A stretch of DNA of 64,000 nucleotides from Falsiroseomonas sp051859025 (GCF_051859025.1 NZ_JBHYGL010000014.1:1-64000); one strand, 5' to 3'. Counted from the stretch's first letter, positions 43,922-53,560 are shown. The notes: generated by a model from the sequence alone, not told the origin. Translations and numbers: made by a program.

Positions 43922-45466
43922 CTAATCCGGCCGCATCATCAGCGCGTTGAAGCGGCGCTCCGGCCGGCTGGTGATGGTGATGCCCCGCTTGGCCGCGAAA
44001 TCCCAGGAGGGATGGAAGATCGGGATCAGGGCCACATCCTCGAAGGCCGCATCGATCGCGGTATGCAGCTTCGCGCGCCGGCGGTCTGGGTCGATCTCGG
44101 CCATGGCGTCCTGGATCAGCGCATCGACGCGCGGGTTGGAATAGCGCGTGCGATTGGCGTTGCCGTAGCCGCGCCCGGCCTCGAAGCTGTGCACCACGGC
44201 GCGGGGCCCCTCGCCCGCTTCATTGGTGCCGTATTGCGCTATGAAGGCGGAATAGGCCTGGCGCGTCGCCTCCGTGAAGAAGACCTGGCCCGCCACCCCG
44301 GCGACGGAGGCCTGGATGCCGGCGCGGTTCCACATTTGCGCGATGGCCTGGGCCACCTGTTCATCCTTGGGGTAGCGGTCCGTCGTCGCGTGCAGCGTCA
44401 GGCGGAAGCCCTGGGGGAAGCCTGCCTCCGCCAGCAGCGCGCGGGCGCGGGCGGGGTCATGCGGGGTGGGGCGGAGATTGGGGCTGGTGCCGTCGATGCT
44501 GTTGGGCAGGAACTGGCTGGCGGCGGTCGCGCTGCCTTCCATCAACCGAGTCACGATGGCGTTGCGGTCGATCGCCATCGACAGCGCCTGGCGGACGCGG
44601 ACATCCATCAGCGGGTTGCGCACCGGCGTGCCATCCCGCCCCTGCACGAAGGGGCTTTCCGGCCGCGCACTGTCGAGGGCGATGTAATGCACGACAGCCG
44701 CGGGGCCGCTGAACAGGCGGAAGCGCGGATCGGCCGCGATGCGCGCCTTGTCGCCCGTCGGCACCTGGTCGATCGCGTCCACATCGCCCGCCAGCAGCGC
44801 CGCGACGCGGGACGGGTCCCGCGCGATGGTGCGGATGGTGACGTTGCCCCAGGCGGCGCGCGGGCCCCAATGCGTATCGCTGCGCGTCAGCGACAGGCTT
44901 TCGCTGTTGACGTAGCCGGCGAAGCGATAGGGTCCGGTGCCGTTCACGCGGCCGGCGTTGAATTCGCTGGTCGTCTGCCCGGCATCCCGTGCGGCCACCA
45001 GCAGCACGCGGGCCAGGTCCCCCGGCAGAGTCGCGGTCGGGGTGCTGGTGGTGATGCGGATGGTGGTGTCGTTCACCACGGTCACCTCCCGCACCGTCCG
45101 GATGAAGCTGGTGAACAGCGCCGGGCTGTTCTGCACGTTGGGCACCCGCGCGAAGGTCGCGGTGATGTCGGCGGCGGTGAAGGGCGTGCCGTCATGGAAG
45201 CGCACGCCGGGACGGAGGTCGAATTCCCAGGTATTCGCGTCGATCAGCCGCCAGGCGGTGGCGAGGCCCGGTTTCACCTGCAAATTCTCGTCGATCTCGG
45301 TCAGCGCGTCCCAGATCTGCGGATGCGCGGACCCCGCGGGGAAGCCGTTGAAGAAATGCGGGTCCATCGTGTTCAGCGACAGGCTGGTCGCGATGGTCAG
45401 GTTCTGCGCGGTCGCGCCACTCGCCCCCAGGGCGAGCATCGCCGCGGCGATGATGGTCTTTTTCAT
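43922..45466 (-). CDS. ABC transporter substrate-binding protein (oligopeptide/DppA family 5)
   Basis: A 514-residue periplasmic binding protein with Sec signal KKTIIAAAMLALGASGATAQ. The core shows LNTMDPHFFNGFPAGSAHPQIWDALTEIDENL, LRPGVRFHDGTPFTAADITATF, RVRQALSMAIDRNAIV and TRYSNPRVDALIQDAMAEIDPDRRRA, typical of family 5. GGGAGG precedes ATG 45464-45466. Permease and ATPase genes are not in the window. It is divergent from an MlrC-type peptidase, a frequent pairing with peptide importers. Confidence 0.9.
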   Translation of the reverse strand: MKKTIIAAAMLALGASGATAQNLTIATSLSLNTMDPHFFNGFPAGSAHPQIWDALTEIDENLQVKPGLATAWRLIDANTWEFDLRPGVRFHDGTPFTAADITATFARVPNVQNSPALFTSFIRTVREVTVVNDTTIRITTSTPTATLPGDLARVLLVAARDAGQTTSEFNAGRVNGTGPYRFAGYVNSESLSLTRSDTHWGPRAAWGNVTIRTIARDPSRVAALLAGDVDAIDQVPTGDKARIAADPRFRLFSGPAAVVHYIALDSARPESPFVQGRDGTPVRNPLMDVRVRQALSMAIDRNAIVTRLMEGSATAASQFLPNSIDGTSPNLRPTPHDPARARALLAEAGFPQGFRLTLHATTDRYPKDEQVAQAIAQMWNRAGIQASVAGVAGQVFFTEATRQAYSAFIAQYGTNEAGEGPRAVVHSFEAGRGYGNANRTRYSNPRVDALIQDAMAEIDPDRRRAKLHTAIDAAFEDVALIPIFHPSWDFAAKRGITITSRPERRFNALMMRPD

Positions 45467-45567
45467 GATTCGGGCCTCCCGTCGCCCCGCCCCCATCCTG
45501 CCCGGCCGCGCATGGACGCGCCAGCGCCACGGCCATAGGCTTCCCTCGCTTTAGGGGAAAACGCGCC

Positions 45568-47106
45568 ATGACAGGCCCACGCATCGCACTCGGCGGCTTC
45601 ATGCTGGAAAGCAACGGCCATGCGCCGGTCGCCACGCGGGCGGAGTTCGAGGCTTCCTGCTGGCTGGAAGGCGATGCGCTGGAAGCGGACCTGGCGAAGC
45701 CCGCACCCCGCGCGCCGGCGGGGCTTTCGGGCTTCATGCGTGCGATGGATGCCGGCCGGCCCTGGCAGCCCGTCTTCACCATCGCCGCCACGGCCGGTGC
45801 CTCCGGCCCCATGGACCAGGATGTCTTCGACGATGTGGTGGCGCGGCTGGAATCGGCGCTGCGCGCGGCGATGCCGCTGGATGGCGTCTTCCTGGCGCTG
45901 CATGGCGCCGCGACCGCGACCGTGGACCGCGACCCCGATGGCACGCTGCTGAAGCGTGTCCGCGCCATCGTGGGCCCGGATGTCCCCATCCTCGGCACGC
46001 TCGACCTGCATGCCAATGTCGCCTGGTCGATGGTGGAGGCCGCGGACATGCTGGCCGCCTACGTCACCAACCCGCATGTGGACCAGGCGGAGCGCGGGGC
46101 GGAATGCGCGGCGGTGATGCGCGCCATGCTGGGCGGCATGCGGCCGCGCAGCGCCTTCGTGAAACTGCCCTTCATCCCGCCCGCCACCAGCCAGAACACC
46201 GCCGGCGGTCCCTATGCCGATGCCATCGCCTTCGGCCAGCGCTACCTGGACCATGAGGTGCTGAACGTCTCCATCTCCTCCGGCTTCTCGCTGGGCGACA
46301 CGCCGAAGAACGGGCTTTCCGTCATCGTCACCACCCGCACCGACGGCGCGCGGGCGCAACAGGTGGCGGAGGAGATCGCGGCCTGGATCTGGTCCACGCG
46401 CTCGACGTGGATCACCAATTTGACGAGCCTGGAGGACGCGACGGCGATGGCCCTGGCCGCCGGGCGCGAGGCCGCGGCGCCCTCCCTCCTCTTCGCCGAT
46501 GTCGCCGACAATCCCGGCGGCGGCGGGCGCGGCAACACCGCCTTCATCCTCGAATCCTTCGTGAAGGCGGGCGTGGAGGGCGCCGTCTTCGGCATCCACA
46601 ACGACCCCGCCCTGGCGGCGGAGGCCCATGCGCTCGGCCTCGGCGCGCGTTTCATCGCCCGCTTCAACCGCGATGAGACCAACATCTTCTCGAAGCCCTT
46701 CGAGGCCGAGGCGGTGGTGGAGGCGCTGAGCGAGGGGGAGGTCGTCGGCCGCCGCGGCATCTATCGCGGCCGCAGCGTCTCCACCGGCGCGACCGCCTTG
46801 CTGCGCATCGGCGGCGTGCGAGTCGCCGTCGTCACCAACCGCCGGCAATTGGCGGAACCGCGGATGGTGGAATCGCTCGGCGTCGATCTCCGCGCCGTGC
46901 GGTCGCTGGTGGTGAAGTCCCGCGGGCATTTCCGCGCCGGCTTCGACGACATCTGGACCCCCGACCGGATCATCGAGGTCGATGTGCCCGGCCTGACCAC
47001 CGTGGTGCTGGCGCGCGTGCCCTGGCGGGAAGTGCCGCGCCCGATCTACCCGTTGGACGCGGCGATGGAATGGAAGGCCGGCGGCGCCTCGCTCCGCGGC
47101 GACTGA
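45568..47106 (+). CDS. M81 family metallopeptidase (MlrC/microcystinase C family)
   Basis: A 512-residue protein of the MlrC family, whose namesake cleaves linearised microcystin. Recognisable parts are ALGGFMLESN at the start, FLALHGAATATVDRDPDG, LDLHANV with likely metal ligands, FADVADNPGGGGRGN, and the C-terminal domain GVRVAVVTNRRQLAEPRMVESLGVDLRAVRSLVVKSRGHFRAGFDDI. Divergent from a family 5 binding protein, suggesting a role in using an imported peptide-like compound. Its last 61 bases overlap the 3' end of the sensor kinase gene on the other strand. Confidence 0.88.
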   Translation: MTGPRIALGGFMLESNGHAPVATRAEFEASCWLEGDALEADLAKPAPRAPAGLSGFMRAMDAGRPWQPVFTIAATAGASGPMDQDVFDDVVARLESALRAAMPLDGVFLALHGAATATVDRDPDGTLLKRVRAIVGPDVPILGTLDLHANVAWSMVEAADMLAAYVTNPHVDQAERGAECAAVMRAMLGGMRPRSAFVKLPFIPPATSQNTAGGPYADAIAFGQRYLDHEVLNVSISSGFSLGDTPKNGLSVIVTTRTDGARAQQVAEEIAAWIWSTRSTWITNLTSLEDATAMALAAGREAAAPSLLFADVADNPGGGGRGNTAFILESFVKAGVEGAVFGIHNDPALAAEAHALGLGARFIARFNRDETNIFSKPFEAEAVVEALSEGEVVGRRGIYRGRSVSTGATALLRIGGVRVAVVTNRRQLAEPRMVESLGVDLRAVRSLVVKSRGHFRAGFDDIWTPDRIIEVDVPGLTTVVLARVPWREVPRPIYPLDAAMEWKAGGASLRGD

Positions 47107-49295
47107 GCGACCGCCTCCGACTGGAGGAGGGTGATGGTGAAGACCGCGCCGCCATCCTCGTTCCGCGCGGCGATGCTGCCGCCCATGGCCTTCACCAGGC
47201 CATGGCAGATGGACAGGCCGAGGCCCGTGCCCTTGTCCACGCCCTTGGTGGTGACGAAGGGTTCGAAGATCCGGGCCAGCACCCTGGGCGCGATGCCGCC
47301 GCCGGTATCGCGCAGCTGCAATTCCACCCGGCCTTCCGGCGGCGCCGCGCCCAGCGCGATGGTGATGTGGCGCGGCTGGCCCGGCGGCAGGGTTTCCATC
47401 GCGTGGCAGGCATTCATCAGCAGGTTCACCAGCACCTGCTCCAGCCCCACCAGATGCCCCATCACGACCGGCGATGCGGCGCCGAAATCGACGGAGACGG
47501 CGACATCGGCGTCGCGCAGCGACCCGCCGACCAGCGTCATGGCGCCCTCCACCGCCGCCTCCAGCGCCACGGGTTCCGTGGGCGTCGCCTCATCCGATCC
47601 GCGGGCGAAGCGGCGGAGGTGTTCGATGATGTTCCCGGCGCGGGCGGATTGCTCGACGATGCGTTCGATCCGCTGCCGCGCCGCGGAAAGCCGGCCGGAA
47701 TCCAGCGCCTTCTGCAGGTTCTGCGCGGCCAGGGACATGATGGTCAGGGGCTGGCGGAGTTCATGGGCCAGGCCCGTCGCCATCTCGCCCAGCGAGGCGA
47801 GGCGCCCGGCCGCGGCCAGCTGCCCGGCGCGCTCCCGCTCCGCGCTGACATCGGCGGTGTAGCCGACGATCTCCACCACACCGTCCCCGCGCCGCTGGGT
47901 CACGGCGGCAACGGTGCGCAGCCAGCGGCCGCCGCCATCGGGCTGGCGCAGGCGGAACTCGCGCTGGGACTGTCCCTCCCGCGCCACCGCCTCCATGAAT
48001 TCGTTGAAGGCGTCGGGCTCTGGCGCGCGCAGCGCCGCCCAGCCGCCGGGCGCCTCGATCACCTCCGCCGGCCAGCCCGTCACCGCCTCCACATTGCCGC
48101 CGATGCGGCGATAGCGGGGGGATGCGCGGGGGGAGACTTCCACCTGGAACATCAGCGTCGGCACGCCATCCAGCAGGCGGGTCGTCTCCGCCCGGCTGGA
48201 CCGCAGCAGCGCCGTCTCCCGCGCCGCCATCTGGTGGCGTTCCTCCGCCGCGCTGGCGGCGTCCTGCTGGGCCTGCACCAGGCGGCTGAAGCGGATCATC
48301 ACCGCCAGGCAGACCAGCGTGACGATGGCCAGCACACCGATGCCGAGGCCGATCTCAAGCCGGTGGCGATGGACCGGCGCCAGGATCAGATCGAGCGTCC
48401 GCGACACCTCCACCACCATCATGCCGGTGGCGGTGACGCCGAAGGCGGCGGTGGCGGGGGCGCCGGTGCTGTCCTCCATCTGCTGGATGCCGGCATCGAG
48501 CCGCGGCAGGTAATCCCGGAACAGCCAGGCGGCGGGGTTGGCGATGCCGACGCCCTCCGCCCTTCCGTCGGACCGCGCCAGCAGCACGGCATCCAGCCGG
48601 TGGAAACGGACGGAAACCTCGAAGGCATCCGCCGCGCGCTGGCCGATGGCGGTGAGGTATTCCGGGTTCATCAGCGCGATGACGAAGCCGCCCGGCAGGC
48701 CGTTCGGGTCCAGGATGGGCCGCAGCAGCGGGATGCTCCACCGCCCCGCCTGCTGGATGGTCTGGCCGGGCCGGCCGAGGAAGCGCCCCGGCTCCGGGCT
48801 GCCGATCGCGAGCTGGGAGGCCCCGCTGGGCGAAACCTCCAGCCACCGCCGGTCCGCCAGAGAGGTGCCCAGCAGCGCCTCCTCCGTCGAGAAGACGATC
48901 CGCCCTTCCGCATTCACGACCGCCGCGGCGCGGAGGTGGGGCAGCTGCGCCAGGCGCATGCCGACGCGGTCGATCTCCCAGGGCTGGCCGCGTTGCTCGA
49001 TGCCGCGCACCATCTCGATCAGCAGGATATCGGTGGTTTCCAGCGCGCGGGTCAGCTGGTCCACCACGCTGGCGAGCACGCCGATCACGTCGCGGCGCGC
49101 TTCCTCTGACGCGGCGCGCTGTTCGCGCTGGCCGAGCAGGGCGAAGAGGGAAAGGAAGCAGACGGCCAGCATGAGCCCGGCCAGGACACCCAGCGCCCGG
49201 GCCCGGCCCGGCCTTGAAGCCCAGGCGCGCAGCGGCCGGAAGCGGAAGGCCTCCGGTTCCGTCTCACGCACCCGGCCTTGCTGCTGCGCTTCCAT
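47046..49295 (-). CDS. membrane sensor histidine kinase with PAS domain
   Basis: About 749 residues. Membrane helix 1 lies near residues 35-57 (ALGVLAGLMLAVCFLSLFALL), then a sensing region of about 240 residues of the dCache type (AVVNAEGRIVFSTEEALLG), helix 2 (EIGLGIGVLAIVTLVCLAVMI), a PAS domain, an HisKA dimerisation helix with phospho-accepting His in GLAHELRQPL, and a HATPase domain (NLLMNACHAME, LRDTGGGIAP, GTGLGLSICHGLV). No response regulator gene is adjacent, so it is an orphan kinase. ATG 49295 is chosen; the frame upstream is GC-rich and unlikely. Confidence 0.88.
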   Translation of the reverse strand: MEAQQQGRVRETEPEAFRFRPLRAWASRPGRARALGVLAGLMLAVCFLSLFALLGQREQRAASEEARRDVIGVLASVVDQLTRALETTDILLIEMVRGIEQRGQPWEIDRVGMRLAQLPHLRAAAVVNAEGRIVFSTEEALLGTSLADRRWLEVSPSGASQLAIGSPEPGRFLGRPGQTIQQAGRWSIPLLRPILDPNGLPGGFVIALMNPEYLTAIGQRAADAFEVSVRFHRLDAVLLARSDGRAEGVGIANPAAWLFRDYLPRLDAGIQQMEDSTGAPATAAFGVTATGMMVVEVSRTLDLILAPVHRHRLEIGLGIGVLAIVTLVCLAVMIRFSRLVQAQQDAASAAEERHQMAARETALLRSSRAETTRLLDGVPTLMFQVEVSPRASPRYRRIGGNVEAVTGWPAEVIEAPGGWAALRAPEPDAFNEFMEAVAREGQSQREFRLRQPDGGGRWLRTVAAVTQRRGDGVVEIVGYTADVSAERERAGQLAAAGRLASLGEMATGLAHELRQPLTIMSLAAQNLQKALDSGRLSAARQRIERIVEQSARAGNIIEHLRRFARGSDEATPTEPVALEAAVEGAMTLVGGSLRDADVAVSVDFGAASPVVMGHLVGLEQVLVNLLMNACHAMETLPPGQPRHITIALGAAPPEGRVELQLRDTGGGIAPRVLARIFEPFVTTKGVDKGTGLGLSICHGLVKAMGGSIAARNEDGGAVFTITLLQSEAVAQSPRSEAPPAFHSIAASNG

Positions 49296-49454
49296 CGCCC
49301 CCAATGCCAAGGCCCGCCTGGCCCCGGGCCAGCGGGGCCGGGGCATGGCGCGCCATGGGCCTGCTTCAGGCCCCCGGCACCCTCATCCTAACATCATCTT
49401 CGCGCGAGGCTGTGTCCAAAATCTTGACGACACGGCGCGAATAGAAACTTGGTG

Positions 49455-50195
49455 TCAGGTTTCCGCGCCGCCATTCACCGCCAGCATCTGGCCGTTCACA
49501 TAGGCGCCGCCCGGGCTGACCAGCATCCGCACCACGGAAGCGACCTCCGCGGGCTTGCCCATGCGGCCCACCGGCACCTTGGCGACATAGCCGTGGCGGT
49601 GGGTCTGGACGCCGGGCTGGTCGTCATCGGCCTCGATCGGGCCCGGGGAGATGGCGTTCACCGTGATGCCCTTCGGCCCGAATTCCTTGCCGAGCGACTT
49701 CGTCAGGCCCCAGAGGCCATGCTTGGCGACGGAAACGGGCGCCCTGCCGGCATAGCCATGGATCGCGTTCATGCCGGTGAAGTTCACGATCCGGCCCCAG
49801 CCGCGCTCCAGCATCCCAGGGATGCAGGCCTGGGACAGCCAGATGGCGCCTTCCAGGTCCACGGCCATCACCCGGCGGAACTCCGCCGGGGTCAATTCGA
49901 GAAACTTGTGCTGGGGGCGCAGCGCGGCGTTGTTCACCAGCACATCAACCGCGCCGAAGGCGGCAATCGCCTCCGCCGCGATGCGCCGGCAATCCTCGGG
50001 GCTGCCGACATCGCCCATGGCGACCAGCGCGCCGACGCCCTTCACCCGGGCCTCGGCCGCCACCGCTTCCGCTGCCGCGCGGTCGGAGGAGCCGTTGATG
50101 ACGACGTTGAACCCATCCTCCGCCAGGCCGAGGGCGATGGCGCGGCCGATGTTGCGGCCGGCGCCGGTGATGAGGGCGGTCTTCTTCGTCGTCAT
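49455..50195 (-). CDS. SDR-family protein lacking the catalytic Ser-Tyr pair
   Basis: A 246-residue classical SDR fold with cofactor motif TGAGRNIG, VLVNNAAL and the C-terminal GAYVNGQMLAVNGGAET. At the active site, where Ser and YxxxK are expected, the sequence reads NFTGMNAIHGYAGRAPVSVAKHG. The Lys is present, but the position four before it is Val and the Ser position is Gly. The protein may bind a cofactor without normal SDR catalysis. It lies downstream of the nucleotide-sugar genes, with a 36-base gap from the aminotransferase start region. Confidence 0.85.
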   Translation of the reverse strand: MTTKKTALITGAGRNIGRAIALGLAEDGFNVVINGSSDRAAAEAVAAEARVKGVGALVAMGDVGSPEDCRRIAAEAIAAFGAVDVLVNNAALRPQHKFLELTPAEFRRVMAVDLEGAIWLSQACIPGMLERGWGRIVNFTGMNAIHGYAGRAPVSVAKHGLWGLTKSLGKEFGPKGITVNAISPGPIEADDDQPGVQTHRHGYVAKVPVGRMGKPAEVASVVRMLVSPGGAYVNGQMLAVNGGAET

Positions 50196-50231
50196 GGTCC
50201 TGGGATCCCCCGGTTATGGTGATCCCGCTTG

Positions 50232-51362
50232 CTACAACCCCCGGAGCACCGTGCAAACATGCCCGACCTGGGCATCGGTGAGTTCCGGGAACATGGGCAG
50301 GCTCATCACTTCCGCCGCCGCCCGCGCCGTCTCCGCGCAGCCGGCCGGTCCCAGGGGCGTGCGGCCGCGATAGGCGGGCTGCAGGTGGACGGGGGACGGA
50401 TAGTGGATGGCGGTGGCCACGCCTTCCGCCCGCAGCCTGGCCATCAGCGCCGCGCGTTCCGGCACCCGCAGGACATACTGGTGGAAGACATGGCCGGACC
50501 CCACGCGCCGGATCGGCGCGGCGTAGCGCGTGCCGGCCAACGCCTCGTCATACGCCGCCGCGATCGCCTGGCGGCGGGCGTTCCCGGCATCGAGGTAGTT
50601 CAGCTTCACGCGCAGGATGGCGGCCTGGATCTCATCGAGCCGGCTGTTCACGCCCACGCCGTCGCTGATGTAGCGCTCCTTCCACCCGTATTGCCGGATG
50701 GCGCCGATGCGGTCGGCCAGGGCCTCGTCATCCGTGGTCAGCACGCCGCCATCGCCCAGCGCGCCCAGGTTCTTGGTCGGGTACAGGGAGAAGCAGGCGG
50801 CGTCCCCCATGGTGCCGACCTTACGCCCCGTGAGCGACGCGCCATGCGCCTGGCTGCAATCCTCGATGACCATCACGCCATGCGCGCGGCAGGCCGCCAG
50901 CATGGGGTCGAGGTCGCAGGCCTGGCCGTAAAGATGCACCGGGATGATGGCGCGGATCGGCGGCAGGCCCGGCGGCGGGTCGTCCAGCACCGCCACCAGC
51001 TCATCCGCATCCATGGTGAAGGTGTCGGGGTCGATATCGACCAGCAGGGGCGTCGCGCCCGTCATCTCGATCGCCGCCACCGTGGCCACGGCGGTGTGGG
51101 AGACGGTGACGACGGTGCAGCCCGGGCCGATGCCCATGCCGCGGAGCGTCAGCGCCAGCGCATCCGTGCCGTTGGCGCAGCCGACGGCGCGCTTCTGGCC
51201 CTGCCAGGCCGCGTATTCCTTTTCGAAGGCCTCGCCTTCCTTGCCCAGGATGTACCAGCCGGAGCCCAACGCGCGCAGCGCGGCGGCGTCGATCTCCTCC
51301 TTATGGGCGCGGTAGCTCGCGCCGGGATCGGCCTGCGGGACGGTGATGGTGGTGGCATTCAT
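50232..51362 (-). CDS. DegT/DnrJ/EryC1/StrS-family sugar aminotransferase
   Basis: A 376-residue PLP enzyme that aminates a nucleotide-linked keto-sugar. Motifs: SGWYILGKEGEAFEKEYAAW, CANGTDALALTLRGMGIG, VHLYGQACDLDPM, VIEDCSQAHGAS, and the PLP Lys in FSLYPTKNLGALGDGG. ATG 51360-51362 is used; the frame to 51413 is not needed. It sits after an epimerase and RmlB, so the substrate is probably the product of the dTDP-4-keto-6-deoxyglucose branch. Confidence 0.9.
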   Translation of the reverse strand: MNATTITVPQADPGASYRAHKEEIDAAALRALGSGWYILGKEGEAFEKEYAAWQGQKRAVGCANGTDALALTLRGMGIGPGCTVVTVSHTAVATVAAIEMTGATPLLVDIDPDTFTMDADELVAVLDDPPPGLPPIRAIIPVHLYGQACDLDPMLAACRAHGVMVIEDCSQAHGASLTGRKVGTMGDAACFSLYPTKNLGALGDGGVLTTDDEALADRIGAIRQYGWKERYISDGVGVNSRLDEIQAAILRVKLNYLDAGNARRQAIAAAYDEALAGTRYAAPIRRVGSGHVFHQYVLRVPERAALMARLRAEGVATAIHYPSPVHLQPAYRGRTPLGPAGCAETARAAAEVMSLPMFPELTDAQVGHVCTVLRGL

Positions 51363-51376
51363 GGTGATCGGCCCCC

Positions 51377-52363
51377 TCAGGCCACGTATTCGTCGAGACG
51401 CGGACGGTACCATTCGAGCGATCGGCGCAGGCCTTCATCCACATCCACCCGCGGCCACCAGCCGGTGGCGGCGCGGAAGGCGCGGTCATCGGCGGCGTAG
51501 CTGCCGATGTCGATCTGCGCGCGATCGGCCGGGAATTCCTTCATGACATAGCTGCCCTTGCCGCCATTCGCCGCGACCAGGCGATCCGCCAGATCCTTCA
51601 GCGAGAGTGGGGGCGGACCGCCGATGTTGAAGACATGGCCATTCACCTGCGGCTCCGTCGCGTGGCTGGCCGCGCGGAGAAAGGCATCGGTGACGTCGTC
51701 GAGGTAGGTGAGGTCGCGCAGCTGCTCGCCGCCCCAGACCTCGAAGGCCTCCCCTTCCAGCACCCGGCGGATCCAGATGCCGAGGAAGGTCTGCCGCGCA
51801 TCCTTGATGCGCAGCCGCGGGCCGTAGCAATTGGTCAAACGAAGGGAGACGACGGGGCGGCCATGCACCCGGTTCTCCAGCAGCCAGTACTGCTCCCCCG
51901 CCCATTTGGAGACGCCGTTGGAATCCGGCGGGTTCACCGTGTGCTTCTCATCCACCGGCATGTATTGCGGGCGGCCGTAGAACTGCCTTGTGGAGGCATG
52001 CACCACCACCGCCTTCGGCGCCGCTTCCCGCATGATGCCGATCAGCCGCACCTGCGCCACGGCATTGATGGCGATGTCGGAAACCGGGTCCTTCTGCCCG
52101 CCCATATGGCTGGTCTGGGCGGCCATGTTGAACAGCACGTCGATGCCATTGCACAGGCTGTGCATCTCGGCGTCGCGGATGTCGCCGCGCACCAGCATCA
52201 CGTTGCTGCCTTCCAGGTTCAGCGGATTGGCGCCGCCATCCGGCACCATGGCGTCCAGCGCCACCACCCGCGCGCCCTGCGCCGCCAGGGCATGGCAGAT
52301 GCCGCTGCCCAGGAACCCCGCCCCGCCCGTCACCAGAACCCGCTTGCCGCGCCAATTATCCAT
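51377..52363 (-). CDS. NAD-dependent nucleotide-sugar epimerase/dehydratase (extended SDR)
   Basis: A 328-residue enzyme. The cofactor motif VLVTGGAGFLGSGICHAL, the acidic second strand, NMAAQTSHMGG, HASTRQFYGRPQY and LRLTNCYGPRLRI are typical of extended SDRs. The usual catalytic YxxxK reads NGVSK, so Asn replaces Tyr four residues before Lys. It lies 14 bases before the aminotransferase and 47 bases after RmlB, in one nucleotide-sugar set. The precise reaction is unclear. Confidence 0.83.
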   Translation of the reverse strand: MDNWRGKRVLVTGGAGFLGSGICHALAAQGARVVALDAMVPDGGANPLNLEGSNVMLVRGDIRDAEMHSLCNGIDVLFNMAAQTSHMGGQKDPVSDIAINAVAQVRLIGIMREAAPKAVVVHASTRQFYGRPQYMPVDEKHTVNPPDSNGVSKWAGEQYWLLENRVHGRPVVSLRLTNCYGPRLRIKDARQTFLGIWIRRVLEGEAFEVWGGEQLRDLTYLDDVTDAFLRAASHATEPQVNGHVFNIGGPPPLSLKDLADRLVAANGGKGSYVMKEFPADRAQIDIGSYAADDRAFRAATGWWPRVDVDEGLRRSLEWYRPRLDEYVA

Positions 52364-52410
52364 GGCCACCGAAACCGTTTCCTTCCGTCGTCGTTCCGCC
52401 CCCACAGGCA

Positions 52411-53481
52411 TCAACCTGCCGTGTTGGCGCCGCCCAGCCGCTGCCCCGCATAGCGCCGCGCGCGGATCGGGCCCCACCAATCCTCATGGTCGAGGTACCA
52501 GCGCAAGGTGTGCTCCAGCCCACTCTCGAAATCGTATTTCGCCCGCCAGCCCAGCGCGACCTCGGCCGAGGTGGGGTCCATGGCGTAGCGGAAATCATGG
52601 CCCGGCCGGTCCTTCACGAAGGTGATCAGCCGCGCGCGGGGCCCCGCGGGGTCCGGCCGCAGCCGGTCCAGCACGGCGCAGATGGCGTGCACGACCTGGA
52701 GGTTGCTGCGTTCCTGCCGCGGGCCGATGCAATAGGTCCCGCCGGGCTTGCCGGCATGCAGCGCCGCCAGCACCAGCGCCTCCGCATGGTCCTCCACATG
52801 GATCCAGTCGCGGATGTTGGAGCCATCGCCATAGACCGGCAGCGGCTTGCCATCCAGCGCGTTGAGGCTGACCAGCGGGATCAGCTTCTCCGGGAATTGC
52901 CAGGGGCCGTAGTTGTTCGTGGTGTTGGAGACGAAGGCGGGAAACCCGTAGGTGTGGTGCCAGGCCCGCACCAGATGGTCCGACGCCGCCTTGGACGCGC
53001 TGTAGGGGCTGCGCGGGTCATAGGGCGTGTGTTCGTCGAAGGGTTTTTCTTCAACCGATTCCAGGCTGCCGAAGACCTCGTCGGTCGAGATGTGGTGGAA
53101 GCGGAAGGCCGCCTTGCGGGGGGCGTCCAGGCCCGACCAATAGGCCCGCGCCGCTTCCAGCAGGACCTGGGTGCCGACGACGTTGGTGCGGATGAACTCC
53201 GCCGGGCCGTCGATGGACCGGTCCACATGGCTCTCGGCCGCCAAATGCATCACCACCTCCGGCTGCCATTCCGCGAAGGCGGCGGCCATGGCGGCGGGGT
53301 CGCAGATATCGGCCTTCAGGTGGACGTGCCGGGCGTGGCCGCGGGCGGCGTCCAGCGCCTCATGGCTCGCCGCATAGGTCTCCTTGTCCACATTCACCAC
53401 CACATGGTCGGTGGTGGCGATCAGGCGGCGGATCACGGCGGAACCGATGAACCCCAGGCCACCCGTCAGCAGGATACGCAT
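52411..53481 (-). CDS. rmlB: dTDP-glucose 4,6-dehydratase
   Basis: A 356-residue enzyme making dTDP-4-keto-6-deoxyglucose. ILLTGGLGFIGSAVIRRLI, LAAESHVDRSIDGPAEFI, HISTDEVFGSLE, the catalytic pair in SPYSASKAASDHLVRA, and NTTNNYGPWQFPEKLIPL are diagnostic. ATG 53479-53481 (MRILLTGG) follows GAGGAG with a 5-base gap; GTG 53487 overlaps that site. RmlA, RmlC and RmlD genes are not adjacent, so another branch than rhamnose is possible. Confidence 0.9.
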   Translation of the reverse strand: MRILLTGGLGFIGSAVIRRLIATTDHVVVNVDKETYAASHEALDAARGHARHVHLKADICDPAAMAAAFAEWQPEVVMHLAAESHVDRSIDGPAEFIRTNVVGTQVLLEAARAYWSGLDAPRKAAFRFHHISTDEVFGSLESVEEKPFDEHTPYDPRSPYSASKAASDHLVRAWHHTYGFPAFVSNTTNNYGPWQFPEKLIPLVSLNALDGKPLPVYGDGSNIRDWIHVEDHAEALVLAALHAGKPGGTYCIGPRQERSNLQVVHAICAVLDRLRPDPAGPRARLITFVKDRPGHDFRYAMDPTSAEVALGWRAKYDFESGLEHTLRWYLDHEDWWGPIRARRYAGQRLGGANTAG

Positions 53482-53560
53482 GTCCACTCCTCGGTCGGCG
53501 TCAGGAATGATCCTGAATTAAGGCAGCCCCACGGCCCGGGCGTGTCGGCACTGCGGTGCC

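Noticed and set aside
42002..45538. 1178-codon open frame on the plus strand
   Set aside because: It is antisense to the PEPC-like and binding-protein genes, which have clear motifs; the composition is that of a GC-driven shadow.
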